Shown: one piece after another, positions 9,506-18,204 of the stretch
Numbering within the stretch: the stretch's first letter is position 1
Layout of the letters: every line of letters begins with the position of its first letter
NCBI GenBank assembly: GCA_020725545.1
Contig: DYEV01000025.1
Coordinates: forward strand, 1-64,000
Origin: Desulfobacca sp.
Lineage (GTDB): Bacteria > Desulfobacterota > Desulfobaccia > Desulfobaccales > Desulfobaccaceae
Direction: 5' to 3'
DNA length: 64,000 bases
The notes under the pieces: model-generated
Told to the model about the DNA's origin: nothing
What the model saw: the letters and a program-made list of their open reading frames with translations, nothing else
Databases searched by the model: none
Translations under genes and position numbers: made by a program

Positions 9506-11350
9506 ATGCAACTGACGGTAGGGAAAAAAATCGGCCTGGCCTTTGCCCTGGCCGTGCTCCTCTTATGCCTCGGCGGCACCATGACCTATCTGGCCAACGG
9601 CAAACAGTTGGCGGCCATGGAACGGGTGCAGCAGACCTATGATTTATTTTCGCACTTGCATGACATCCATGCCGATATTGCTGAGTTGGTCAGCGTCGGT
9701 CGGGCCTACCTGCTTACCGGCGCCGACGCCTATCTGCAGCTCTTTCAGAAAATCGAACTGCGGCTGGCGGACAAAATCAAGGCGGTCCGGCAGCAACACA
9801 GCCAGCGTCATGTCCTCGAGAACCTCACCGCTCTCGAGGCCAGGCTGACCGACGTCAGCCAGGAAATGCAGCGATTTTTTCAGATGAGAGCTCGTGAGGG
9901 GCTGGAAGCTCTCAGCCTGGCGGTCCAAAAGGGGGCATCGCAAAGGCTTCTCGGCGAGATCGAACGTCTGCACAACGAGCTGGAAGAAGGCGAGCTGCAA
10001 AAACTGCAGCAGTTGGAACAGGAGGCCCATCGGCAGGTCCACCTGACTAACGGCTTAATTCTTGTCGGCGTCCCGGGGCTGGCCATCCTGTTAAGCCTCA
10101 TGGCCTGGTTCATCACCCGGAATATTGTTAAACCCATCCAGGCCATGGCCAGGACTTCCGCCGCGATGGCCAGCGGGGACCTCAGATTCTCCTTTCAAGT
10201 CCATGACCGCACCGATGAGATCGGTGTTTTGGAAGAGACCTTTGCCAAACTCATCGACTATCAGCGGGAGATGGCCGAGGTGGCCGAGCAGCTCTCCGTG
10301 GGGGATGTGGGGAACGATGTCCGCCCGCGTTCCGACCAGGACCTGTTGGGTCAGGCCTTTGATCGGGCCATTCGGTATCAGCGGGAAATGGCCGAATTGG
10401 CCCATCAGATATCCCAGGGGAATCTCACCGTTGCCGTAAACCCGCGCTCCGAAAAAGATATCCTGGGCCGCTCCATGAAAAACATGGTGACCAATATGCG
10501 GCAACATCTCAGAGAGGTCAACGATGGGGTCAGCGCCCTGGCCACCGCAGTGAGCGAGATCACCGCCACGGCCTCCCAGATCGCCGCCGGTGCCACCCAG
10601 ACGGCCACAGCCGTAACCCAGACGACAGCCACCATTGAAGAGCTGCGGCAGACCATCCATCTCACCAGTCAAAAGGCCCGAGAGGTTTCGGAAAATTCGC
10701 AAACCACCGCGCAAGTCTCCCTGGATGGCAAAAAAGCCGTGGAGGCCACCATCGACGGGATGAACCGCATCCGCCGGCAGATGGATTCCATCGCCGAGAG
10801 CATCGTCAAACTGAGCGAACAGAGCCAGGCCATCGGCCATATCATCGCGGCGGTGAACGACATGGCGGACCAGTCCAATCTCTTGGCCGTCAATGCCTCC
10901 ATTGAAGCGGCCAAGGCCGGGGAGCAGGGCAAAGGCTTTGCCGTGGTAGCCCAGGAAGTCAGAAATCTGGCCGAGCAGTCCAAACAGGCCACCGCCCAGG
11001 TCCGGTCCATCCTCAACGATATCCAAAAGGCCATCAGCTCGGCGGTCATGGCCACCGAACAGGGCGGCAAGGTGGTGGAGTTGGGCGTCCAGCAGTCCTC
11101 GGAAGCCGGAGGTTCTATCCAGTCCCTGGCGGCCTCCGTTACCAATTCGGCCCAGGCCTCGGTGCAGATCGTGGCCGCCACCAACGAACAATTGGTGGGC
11201 ATGGATCAGGTGGCCCAGGCCATGGAAAGCATCAAACAGGCCAGCGATCAGAATGTCCTGGGCGTGCGTCAGGTTGAAACCGCCATCCTCAATCTCAATT
11301 CTCTGGGCCATAACCTGAAAGAGATGGTGGGGCATTACCAGGTGAGATGA
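9506..11350 (+). CDS. wspA: Methyl-accepting chemotaxis receptor, paralogue with three HAMP-like units (WspA-like)
   Basis: A 614-aa receptor closely related to its upstream neighbour, nearly identical in the signalling hairpin but divergent in the sensor region. TM1 is at about 9-30 and TM2 at about 180-203. Between TM2 and the hairpin there are three consecutive HAMP-like units, one more than in the neighbour. The second and third each begin with an EMAE(V/L)A block and contain a PRS(D/E)xD(L/I)LG block. ATG 9506 is preceded by AAGGAGG at 9489-9495; an in-frame TTG at 9470 has no such site. It arose by tandem duplication with gain or loss of one HAMP repeat. Confidence 0.92.
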   Translation: MQLTVGKKIGLAFALAVLLLCLGGTMTYLANGKQLAAMERVQQTYDLFSHLHDIHADIAELVSVGRAYLLTGADAYLQLFQKIELRLADKIKAVRQQHSQRHVLENLTALEARLTDVSQEMQRFFQMRAREGLEALSLAVQKGASQRLLGEIERLHNELEEGELQKLQQLEQEAHRQVHLTNGLILVGVPGLAILLSLMAWFITRNIVKPIQAMARTSAAMASGDLRFSFQVHDRTDEIGVLEETFAKLIDYQREMAEVAEQLSVGDVGNDVRPRSDQDLLGQAFDRAIRYQREMAELAHQISQGNLTVAVNPRSEKDILGRSMKNMVTNMRQHLREVNDGVSALATAVSEITATASQIAAGATQTATAVTQTTATIEELRQTIHLTSQKAREVSENSQTTAQVSLDGKKAVEATIDGMNRIRRQMDSIAESIVKLSEQSQAIGHIIAAVNDMADQSNLLAVNASIEAAKAGEQGKGFAVVAQEVRNLAEQSKQATAQVRSILNDIQKAISSAVMATEQGGKVVELGVQQSSEAGGSIQSLAASVTNSAQASVQIVAATNEQLVGMDQVAQAMESIKQASDQNVLGVRQVETAILNLNSLGHNLKEMVGHYQVR

Positions 11351-11464
11351 GCAGGGGAAAGGTTTCCATAAGAGATCAGGCATTTTGTTGTTTCCCCGAT
11401 CTGTTGGCCAACCCCAGGTTTTGTTCTTTAAACCGACAATTGGGTTCATCACCGTGGACTGACC

Positions 11465-13861
11465 ATGACCAGCAAAGATGACGAATTTTATCAGCGATTG
11501 CTGACGACCTTTAAGGGCGAGGCTGCCGAACACCTGCAGGCGATTGCTGATGGTGTGCTGACCCTGGAAAAAGGCACCTCCACCTCGGAGCGGGCCAGCC
11601 TCATTGAGACCATCTATCGGGAGGCCCACAGCCTCAAAGGCGCGGCCCGGGCCGTCAATCTCAGGGAGATTGAAGCCCTCTGCCAACCTTTGGAGAGCCT
11701 GCTGGCTTCCTGGAAAAATGAGAGCAGCCAGCCAGTCCCGGAACACTTTGATCTCATTCATCAGACCGTGACTGTCCTGGAAGATCTGGTGGCCCGATCC
11801 GGAATCGGCGTCACGGCGGCCCAAGGGGCCCAGGCCAGAGACCTGGCCAAGCTGTTAACCAGGGCTCTGGCCGGCAGACGAACAGTGGCTCCCGCTTCTG
11901 GACCTGGAAAAGCTGCGCCACCGGCCCCCCCCATAGAGCTACAGACGGCTCCGAACCCGGAACCTGCGCCTGCCGCCCGTCCGGAGACCGCTGGCGACTC
12001 GCCGGCAGGCCCAACCGCGCCGACCGCAGCCACGGTGCAACCGCCCCGCCCTCCCCACCAGGAAAAACCCTTGGCAACCGAGACCGTCCGGGTGGCCACG
12101 GCCAAATTGGATGCCCTGCTGCTCCAGGCGGAAGAATTTATCGCCGCCAAGTTAATTGCCGGACAGCGGGCCGCGGATCTGCGGGAGGCAGTCGCCGAGT
12201 TTGCCCTCTGGCAGAAATATTGGGCTAAGGTGCAACCTTTGCTCCGCGACCTGAAGCGGCTGACCAGCGGTGATGGCAGACATCGCCAGGCTGAGCAGTT
12301 TTGCCGCACTGCCACCCAGATAGGGGAATTTTTGGATTGGAACGCCGAGCTGGTCAAAAATCTCGAACATAAACTCACCCCCATTCTGCGGGCTGCGGAA
12401 CAGGATACCCGGGTGATTGGCGGTCTGGTGGATAATCTGTTGTTCGACGTCAAAAAGGTTTTGATGCTGCCCTTCGCCATGCTGCTGGAAACATTTCCCA
12501 AATTTGTCCGGGATCTGGCCAGGGAACAAGGCAAGGAGGTGGATTTTACCATCCAAGGGCGGGAAGTGGAGATTGATCGTCGCATCCTCCAGGAGATTAA
12601 AGATCCGTTGCTGCACCTGGTACGCAATAGTATCGACCACGGTTTGGAAACCCCGGAGGAGCGGGCGCGCCGCCACAAACCGGTGCAGGGCCGCTTGAAT
12701 ATTGCCATTGCCCAAAAGGACAGCGGCAAAGTGGAAATCTGTGTGGCCGATGACGGCGTCGGCATTGACCCAGAGAAGGTCAAGGCTGCGGCAGTCAAGC
12801 AAGGGTTCCTCTCGGCCGCCGAAGCCGAGGGCTTAACCGCTGACGAGGCCCGGCAATTGATCTTCCGTTCCGGCATCTCTACCGCCCCCATAATCACGAC
12901 CATCTCGGGACGCGGTCTTGGTCTGGCCATCGTCCAAGAAAAGGTGGAAAAAATGGGGGGCAGCCTGCAGGTAGAGGCCGTACCAACGGGGGGCACTATT
13001 TTCCGCCTGGTCCTGCCTTTGACCCTGGCCACCTTCCGGGGCACCCTGATCCAGGTGGGACAGAGACTCTTTGTCATCCCCACGACCCATTTGGAACGAG
13101 TGGCGCGAGTTAAGGGAGAAGACGTCAAAACGGTGGAGAATCGGGAAACCATCCTTTTGAACGGCCACCCCATCGCCTTGGTGTCGCTGGCCGCGACGTT
13201 GGGAGTGCCGTCCCAGGGGCAAGGCAGCAGCCAGAATGGTTTTCTGACAGTCTTGGTGCTCAATGTCAATGGCCAGCGTTTGGCTTTTAGTGTGAATGCC
13301 GTCTTGAATGAGCAAGAGGTCCTGGTGAAAAATTTAGGCCCCCAACTCCTGCGGGTGCCCAACATCGCCGGGGCAACGGTCCTGGGCTCCGGAGCCGTCG
13401 TGCCGATCTTGAATGTTACCGACCTGGTCGCCTCGGCCATCAAAAAGACGGCCCCCCAGCATGTCGTTGGCCAAGGGAAAAAAGAAGCGGAACAACAGGT
13501 TAGCTCTATTCTGGTGGCGGAAGACTCCATTACCGCCCGGACGCTGCTGAAAAATATTCTGGAATTGGCCGGCTACCGGGTACAGACCGCCATAGACGGC
13601 GTTGAAGGCTTCACGGCTTTGCAACGGGAGCATTTTGACCTGGTGGTTTCGGATGTGGAAATGCCCCGGATGAATGGCTTTGAATTGACCAGCCGAATTC
13701 GGGCCGACAAACGCTTGGCAGAGCTCCCGGTGATCTTGGTGACCGCCCTGGAATCTCCGGAGGATCGCAAACGGGGCATTGAGGTGGGCGCCAATGCCTA
13801 TCTGGTCAAGAGCAGTTTTGACCAGGGCAACCTTTTGGATCTGATCAAACAATTTATCTAA
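11465..13861 (+). CDS. wspE: Hybrid histidine kinase CheA with C-terminal receiver (WspE-like)
   Basis: A 798-aa cytoplasmic kinase. The Hpt domain is N-terminal, with phosphoacceptor His55 in EAHSLKGAAR. A Pro/Ala-rich linker spans about 135-205. Dimerisation and ATPase regions follow (LLHLVRNSIDHGLE as N box, ADDGVGIDPEKV as G1, RGLGLAIVQEKVEKMGG as G2). Next come a CheW-like regulatory domain beginning FRGTLIQVGQRLFVIP, and a REC domain from about 675 with phospho-site Asp730. The attached receiver is the WspE/FrzE arrangement, absent from flagellar CheA. It probably phosphorylates the receivers of the CheB and GGDEF proteins encoded next. No clear ribosome site precedes the ATG. Confidence 0.93.
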   Translation: MTSKDDEFYQRLLTTFKGEAAEHLQAIADGVLTLEKGTSTSERASLIETIYREAHSLKGAARAVNLREIEALCQPLESLLASWKNESSQPVPEHFDLIHQTVTVLEDLVARSGIGVTAAQGAQARDLAKLLTRALAGRRTVAPASGPGKAAPPAPPIELQTAPNPEPAPAARPETAGDSPAGPTAPTAATVQPPRPPHQEKPLATETVRVATAKLDALLLQAEEFIAAKLIAGQRAADLREAVAEFALWQKYWAKVQPLLRDLKRLTSGDGRHRQAEQFCRTATQIGEFLDWNAELVKNLEHKLTPILRAAEQDTRVIGGLVDNLLFDVKKVLMLPFAMLLETFPKFVRDLAREQGKEVDFTIQGREVEIDRRILQEIKDPLLHLVRNSIDHGLETPEERARRHKPVQGRLNIAIAQKDSGKVEICVADDGVGIDPEKVKAAAVKQGFLSAAEAEGLTADEARQLIFRSGISTAPIITTISGRGLGLAIVQEKVEKMGGSLQVEAVPTGGTIFRLVLPLTLATFRGTLIQVGQRLFVIPTTHLERVARVKGEDVKTVENRETILLNGHPIALVSLAATLGVPSQGQGSSQNGFLTVLVLNVNGQRLAFSVNAVLNEQEVLVKNLGPQLLRVPNIAGATVLGSGAVVPILNVTDLVASAIKKTAPQHVVGQGKKEAEQQVSSILVAEDSITARTLLKNILELAGYRVQTAIDGVEGFTALQREHFDLVVSDVEMPRMNGFELTSRIRADKRLAELPVILVTALESPEDRKRGIEVGANAYLVKSSFDQGNLLDLIKQFI

Positions 13862-13875
13862 CCGGAGCCTTGCCC

Positions 13876-14913
13876 GTGATTCAAGTGCTTATTGCCGACG
13901 ATTCTACCGTGGCCAGAGATTTTTTGGCCCATCTCATTAATGGGCAACCGGATATGCAGGTCATCGGCACGGTCAAAAACGGTGCCGAAGCCGTGGCCTC
14001 GGTAAAATCGCTGCGTCCAGACATCGTGGTGATGGACAGCAATATGCCCATCCTGGATGGTTTTCGGGCCACCCGGCAGATAATGGAGGAGGTACCCACA
14101 CCCATTGTTATCGTCACTGCCAGCCTCAGTCCTGAAGAAGTGACCACCACCTTCAGAGCTGTGGAAGCTGGGGCCTTGGCGGTTTTGGCCAAACCTGTGG
14201 GTCTGGGCCACCCCCGCTTCGGCCAGCTGACTGACACCTTTGTTCAAACTATCCGTCTCATGGCCGAAGTCAAGGTAATACGGCGCCGGGGGGCAGGAAC
14301 GCAGCCAAGAATCCCCTCAAATCGACCGAAAAAAAGTATCCCACGGCTTCAGGGAAGCATTGTCGCCATTGGCGCCTCCACTGGCGGGCCCCAGGTGATT
14401 CAGACCATCCTCAGTCTCCTGAAGCCATCTCTGGCCGCCCCGGTGCTCATTGTCCAACACATTTCCCCAGGATTCGTCCAGGGATTTGTGGATTGGCTGG
14501 CGAAAACCACTAAATTTCCTGTAAAATTAGCCACTTCGGCAGAGAAACTCCTCGCCGGCCAGGCCTATATTGCGCCCGACGGTGTCCATCTGGGGGTGCA
14601 GAGCGGCGGCCACCTGTTGCTCAGTGAGGCCCCACCCGAAAATGGTCTGCGGCCAGCCGTCTCGTTCCTTTTCCGCAGCGTCGCAGCCGCCTACGGCCAG
14701 CTGGCCGTGGGCGTGCTCCTCTCCGGTATGGGCCGGGACGGCGCTGCCGAATTAAAGCTCTTGCGAGAGGCGGGGGCCCTCACCATCGCCCAGGATCAGG
14801 CCAGTGCGGTCATTTTTGGTATGCCCGGTGAGGCCGTCAGATTGGAGGCAGCCTGCCATGTTGTCCCTCCCGAGGAGATTGCTCGCATCATTAACAGCGC
14901 GGTGCACCCTTAA
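13876..14913 (+). CDS. wspF: CheB-type protein-glutamate methylesterase (WspF-like)
   Basis: Demethylates or deamidates receptors to reset the pathway. The 345-aa protein has an N-terminal REC domain (acidic pair Asp8-Asp9, phospho-site Asp54, Lys in LAKPVG). Its C-terminal methylesterase domain carries the catalytic Ser in GASTGGPQ, His in VQHISPGF and Asp in LSGMGRDGA. The open frame starts at TTG 13870, but GGAG at 13864-13867 is spaced properly only for GTG 13876. In Pseudomonas, loss of WspF locks the diguanylate cyclase on; the same negative role is inferred here. Confidence 0.92.
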   Translation: MIQVLIADDSTVARDFLAHLINGQPDMQVIGTVKNGAEAVASVKSLRPDIVVMDSNMPILDGFRATRQIMEEVPTPIVIVTASLSPEEVTTTFRAVEAGALAVLAKPVGLGHPRFGQLTDTFVQTIRLMAEVKVIRRRGAGTQPRIPSNRPKKSIPRLQGSIVAIGASTGGPQVIQTILSLLKPSLAAPVLIVQHISPGFVQGFVDWLAKTTKFPVKLATSAEKLLAGQAYIAPDGVHLGVQSGGHLLLSEAPPENGLRPAVSFLFRSVAAAYGQLAVGVLLSGMGRDGAAELKLLREAGALTIAQDQASAVIFGMPGEAVRLEAACHVVPPEEIARIINSAVHP

Positions 14914-14979
14914 CCACATCATATTGGCGACATTTTTGCCAGCGGCCCCTGGCTGCGACCACATTCGGAGGTAACGTCC

Positions 14980-16131
14980 ATGGACAGTTCACTGCTGCAA
15001 CTTGCTGAACCGATGGATATCCTTATTGTTGAAGATAGTCCCACCCAAGCGGAACGCCTGAAGTATATCTTGGAGAGGGAACGGTTTGCCGTCAACTGGG
15101 CTCGCCATGGCAAAGAAGCCCTGGCACTGTTGGAACATTGCCAGCCAGATCTCATTATCAGTGATATTGTCATGCCCCACATGAACGGCTTTGAACTGTG
15201 CCAGCGCATCAAAAGTGAAGCACGGTGGCAACACATTCCCGTGATGCTCCTGACCTCGCTTTCCAGCATGGAGGATGTCATGCACGGCCTGAAGTGTGGA
15301 GCCGAAAATTTCATCACCAAACCTTATAATGATTATTTGCTGCTGCGCCGCATTGAATTCATCCTTCTCAATAAAAATGCTAAGAGGGTCAAGCAGGGGG
15401 AACATGGCATCGAAATAATCTTCGGCGGCAAGAAACACTTTATCAATTCGGACCCGGGCCAGATCCTCTCTCTGCTGATCTCCACCTTTGAAAGCGCCGT
15501 CGCCAAAAACCAGGAATTGGAGGCTGCCAACCAGGAATTGGCCAAAGCCAAGGTCTTGCTGGAAAAACAGGCCGAAGAATTGCAGGCCCTCTCTTTGCAA
15601 GATGGCCTTACTGGTCTCTATAACCGGCGCGGCTTCATGACCTTGGGAGAGCATCAGCTGAAAGTGGCCAGCCGGAATCTGAACCACCTGAGCCTCATGT
15701 TCATCGATCTGGATGACCTAAAATACATCAACGATACATTCGGCCATGCCATGGGCGATCGGGCCATTATCGCTGCCGCCCGCCTCCTGCAGACCACGTA
15801 TCGTCAGTCTGATATTGTCGCCCGGTTGGGTGGCGATGAATTTGCTGTGCTGCATATCTGTTCTTCAGAGAACTGTTGCGAGGTCCTGCAAGAAAGACTG
15901 GAGAAAAATTTGGCGGAATATAATTCCTGCCAGGAACACCCTTACATCATCTCCCTGAGTATTGGTTTTGCCTGCTTTGACCCAGACCAGCCCTTGGACT
16001 TGGAGGGCATGTTGGCCCAGGCCGATGCCCGCATGTATGAACAGAAGAAGGCCAAAAAGGCTCAGGGGCTGAACGCCGTGGCAGGCAAGTCCCAGTCGGA
16101 TAAGGTGATAGCCAATCTAAGACTCCTGTAA
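14980..16131 (+). CDS. wspR: Response regulator diguanylate cyclase, REC-GGDEF (WspR-like)
   Basis: Makes cyclic di-GMP when its receiver is phosphorylated, the expected output of the preceding kinase. The 383-aa protein has a REC domain (Asp18-Glu18 region, phospho-site Asp62 in ISDIVMPHMNG), an alpha-helical linker rich in Glu/Ala/Leu, and a GGDEF domain with the intact active-site motif at residues 284-288. An inhibitory-site motif RQSD at 275-278 sits exactly five residues before GGDEF, so product feedback inhibition is likely. CGGAGG precedes the ATG. It completes the Wsp-type gene set and is the last gene before a 395-base gap. Confidence 0.93.
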   Translation: MDSSLLQLAEPMDILIVEDSPTQAERLKYILERERFAVNWARHGKEALALLEHCQPDLIISDIVMPHMNGFELCQRIKSEARWQHIPVMLLTSLSSMEDVMHGLKCGAENFITKPYNDYLLLRRIEFILLNKNAKRVKQGEHGIEIIFGGKKHFINSDPGQILSLLISTFESAVAKNQELEAANQELAKAKVLLEKQAEELQALSLQDGLTGLYNRRGFMTLGEHQLKVASRNLNHLSLMFIDLDDLKYINDTFGHAMGDRAIIAAARLLQTTYRQSDIVARLGGDEFAVLHICSSENCCEVLQERLEKNLAEYNSCQEHPYIISLSIGFACFDPDQPLDLEGMLAQADARMYEQKKAKKAQGLNAVAGKSQSDKVIANLRLL

Positions 16132-16261
16132 ATACCAAACTTCGTACCCGCAGGCAGGCGTTACATAAAATTATTCGGGGAGGACCTGGGGCCGGAACCC
16201 TCCAGCCTCCCTGCAACCTCCCCTTCCACCCCTCGGCAGTCTCCAGTCCTCTGAAATTCAT

Positions 16262-16290
16262 TTGCCAAAACTGCGGCTCTGCGATACTAT
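16262..16290 (+). promoter_or_regulatory. Predicted sigma-70 promoter of the fmdE-tatC unit
   Basis: TTGCCA at 16262-16267 and TACTAT at 16285-16290 are separated by 17 bases. Transcription would begin near 16297 and give a 230-nt leader before the FmdE-like start codon. The upstream part of this gap, 16132-16261, is C-rich with no recognised feature. Confidence 0.55.
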
Positions 16291-16296
16291 GGAAAA

Positions 16297-16526
16297 AACA
16301 AAGGCTCCGGGGAGAGGCACCCTGCTGGCCAGGTTGGCCAACGGGGTTCAGAAGAAATTTGGTCCTTTGTGAAGGCATTGCTGGCGGTTTTGTGTGGCTC
16401 ACACCAACTCGCCAGTTGCTGACCCCCCCGGACCGTCTTGCCATTGAAACACCTACTCCCAATGGCTAGCTGCTTATCACCGCTCAGGCGGCGCCGGCAG
16501 AGGCCGTTGCCGGAGAGGGAGGATGT
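16297..16526 (+). promoter_or_regulatory. Hairpin-rich 5' leader upstream of the FmdE-like gene (candidate riboregulator)
   Basis: The leader contains at least four inverted repeats able to form hairpins: TGGCCA-GGT-TGGCCA (16326-16340); an extended stem from CTGGCG to CGCCAG with an inner GTGTG/CACAC stem (16381-16415); CCATTG/CAATGG (16441-16465); and CCGGCA/TGCCGG (16494-16513). The last ends directly at the ribosome site GGAGAGGGAGG, so folding there could gate translation. FmdE-family genes often belong to molybdenum or tungsten metabolism, so a cofactor-sensing RNA is possible. The sequence was not matched with confidence to a known riboswitch class. Confidence 0.4.
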
Positions 16527-17237
16527 ATGCACGATCATGCCCACGGCCGCCGGGCCATCGAAGCCATGATCCGTAGTGCCGATTTGGGAGGCTTGCTCCG
16601 ACTGGCCGAAACCTTTCATGGCCACCTCTGCCCCTTTGTCTCTTTGGGGGTGAAAGCCGGTCAGTATGCCATGGCCACCTTGGACCGGCCCAATACGGGC
16701 ATGGAAGAAATCGTCGCCATTGTTGAGTGTAACAATTGTTTCACCGACGGCATCCAGGTCGTTACCGGCTGCACCTTTGGCAATAATGCCCTGATCTTTC
16801 GAGATCTGGGCAAAACTGCCGTTACCGTGAGCCGGCGGGAAGACGGTCAGGCGGTGCGTTTGCTGGTCCGTCCGGACTACCGGGAGCAGATGTTCGCCCG
16901 CTATCCCACGGCCGAACCTCTCTTTCAGAAAATCGTCGTGCAGCGCCAGGGGACCCCGGAGGACTGGCATCGCTTTGAGCATATGTGGGAGGCCATCGCC
17001 CGCCGGGAGCTGCAGACCCCCCTGGAAGAGCAATTTGTCATCCAGCACCTGCGCATCGACCCCCCGGAATATGCCCGCATTTATGATTCGGTGCTCTGCA
17101 GCCGGTGCGGCGAACAACTCATGGCCCCCCGGGCGGTGGGCTCCCCGGCGCAGCCCCTCTGTCGGGTCTGCGGCCAAGCCCATTATTATCTGCTCACCGG
17201 CCAGGGGATCTCAGAGGTCAATGAGACCCAGCTGTGA
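16527..17237 (+). CDS. FmdE-family protein with C-terminal zinc ribbon
   Basis: A 236-aa protein related to subunit E of formylmethanofuran dehydrogenase. The FmdE core shows FHGHLCPFVSLGVKAG near residues 31-46, then VECNNCFTDGIQVVTGCTFGN, where conserved Cys and His residues bind metal. The C-terminus carries two CxxC pairs (CSRCG and CRVCG) forming a zinc ribbon. In bacteria such proteins are not part of methanogenesis; they occur near molybdopterin or tungsten enzyme genes and are thought to assist them, but the reaction is unknown. The stop overlaps the tatC start as GTGA, tying it to a transporter that exports folded, cofactor-loaded enzymes. Confidence 0.85.
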   Translation: MHDHAHGRRAIEAMIRSADLGGLLRLAETFHGHLCPFVSLGVKAGQYAMATLDRPNTGMEEIVAIVECNNCFTDGIQVVTGCTFGNNALIFRDLGKTAVTVSRREDGQAVRLLVRPDYREQMFARYPTAEPLFQKIVVQRQGTPEDWHRFEHMWEAIARRELQTPLEEQFVIQHLRIDPPEYARIYDSVLCSRCGEQLMAPRAVGSPAQPLCRVCGQAHYYLLTGQGISEVNETQL

Positions 17238-18094
17238 CCGATATGGAAATGCCCTTCCTGGATCACCTCCAGGAGCTGCGGAAACGCCTGATTATCTCCC
17301 TCATCGCCCTGTTCATTGGCATGGGTCTGGCCTGGACCTTTGCCATGTCGGCCCTCACGGTCATCCAACGGCCCCTGACCCAGCCCTCCCTCATGAAGCG
17401 CCTGCAGTATGATTTGGCGACCAGGCTCGGGGAGAGGTTCCCGCAACTGGCTGCCAAGATCCAGGTGGAGCCGCCGATGGTGGACACCACCAGCCGCCGT
17501 TTGAATTATATGGCCCCCCTGGAGCCTTTTTTCGTCCAGATGAAGCTGTCGCTAATCATGGGCTTCATCCTGGCCCTGCCAGTGATCCTCTATCAGACCT
17601 GGCGTTTCATTGCCCCCGGCCTGTACCCGCACGAAAGGAAATATGTCCATATTTTTGTTCCGGTGGGTACGGTGGCCTTTGTGGCCGGCGATATTTTTTT
17701 CCTTTACATTGTCTGGCCGCTGATCGTCGCCTTCTCTTTGGGCTATGAAAGTCCGACCCTTTACCCGCTGTTAAACCTCACCCAATATGTTAATTTCTGC
17801 CTGCGGCTGCTGTTGCTCTTCGGTCTCATTTTTGAACTGCCTCTCATCCTCTTGATCCTGGCCCGGCTGGGTGTGGTGAAACTGGATTTTTTGGTGCGCC
17901 AGCGCCGCCTGGCTGTCCTCCTCAGTCTGATCGTGGCCGCTTTTCATGCTGATGTCATCACCATGATCATGGTGGCCTTGCCCCTGTATGGCATGTACGA
18001 GATCAGCATACTGGTGATCCGCCTTTTGGGCCAGCGGGTCGCCCCTCGCACCGAAGCTTCGCCAGAGGAGCCGCCGTCGCCGGTGGCCCCGTAA
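17234..18094 (+). CDS. tatC: Sec-independent twin-arginine translocase subunit TatC
   Basis: A polytopic inner-membrane protein that recognises twin-arginine signal peptides on folded proteins. The 286-aa sequence opens with FLDHLQELRKRLIISLIAL, the conserved TatC N-terminus, and includes PGLYPHERKYV in a loop. About six membrane helices follow, with a larger than usual first extracytoplasmic loop at residues 50-95. The GTG start at 17234 overlaps the FmdE stop. No tatA or tatB is present in the window. The C-terminal tail is Pro/Glu-rich and probably unstructured. Confidence 0.95.
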   Translation: MTDMEMPFLDHLQELRKRLIISLIALFIGMGLAWTFAMSALTVIQRPLTQPSLMKRLQYDLATRLGERFPQLAAKIQVEPPMVDTTSRRLNYMAPLEPFFVQMKLSLIMGFILALPVILYQTWRFIAPGLYPHERKYVHIFVPVGTVAFVAGDIFFLYIVWPLIVAFSLGYESPTLYPLLNLTQYVNFCLRLLLLFGLIFELPLILLILARLGVVKLDFLVRQRRLAVLLSLIVAAFHADVITMIMVALPLYGMYEISILVIRLLGQRVAPRTEASPEEPPSPVAP

Positions 18095-18204
18095 TTACCC
18101 GGGATGCTGCTGCGAACCGACGGTTCGGGCCGATGCCAGCATAAACAGTTTTTTAAGGAATTGTCGCCGGTTCTGATAAGCTGACGCTGAAAAGGTAAAA
18201 TACT

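Noticed and set aside
10091-11824. 577-codon open frame antisense to the second MCP gene
   Set aside because: Shadow of a GC-rich coding strand; no ribosome site, low-complexity Gly/His/Asp composition, and the opposite strand has an unambiguous receptor.
11761-13530. 589-codon open frame antisense to the CheA-REC gene
   Set aside because: Ser/Arg-rich shadow translation without domains; the sense strand encodes a complete hybrid kinase.
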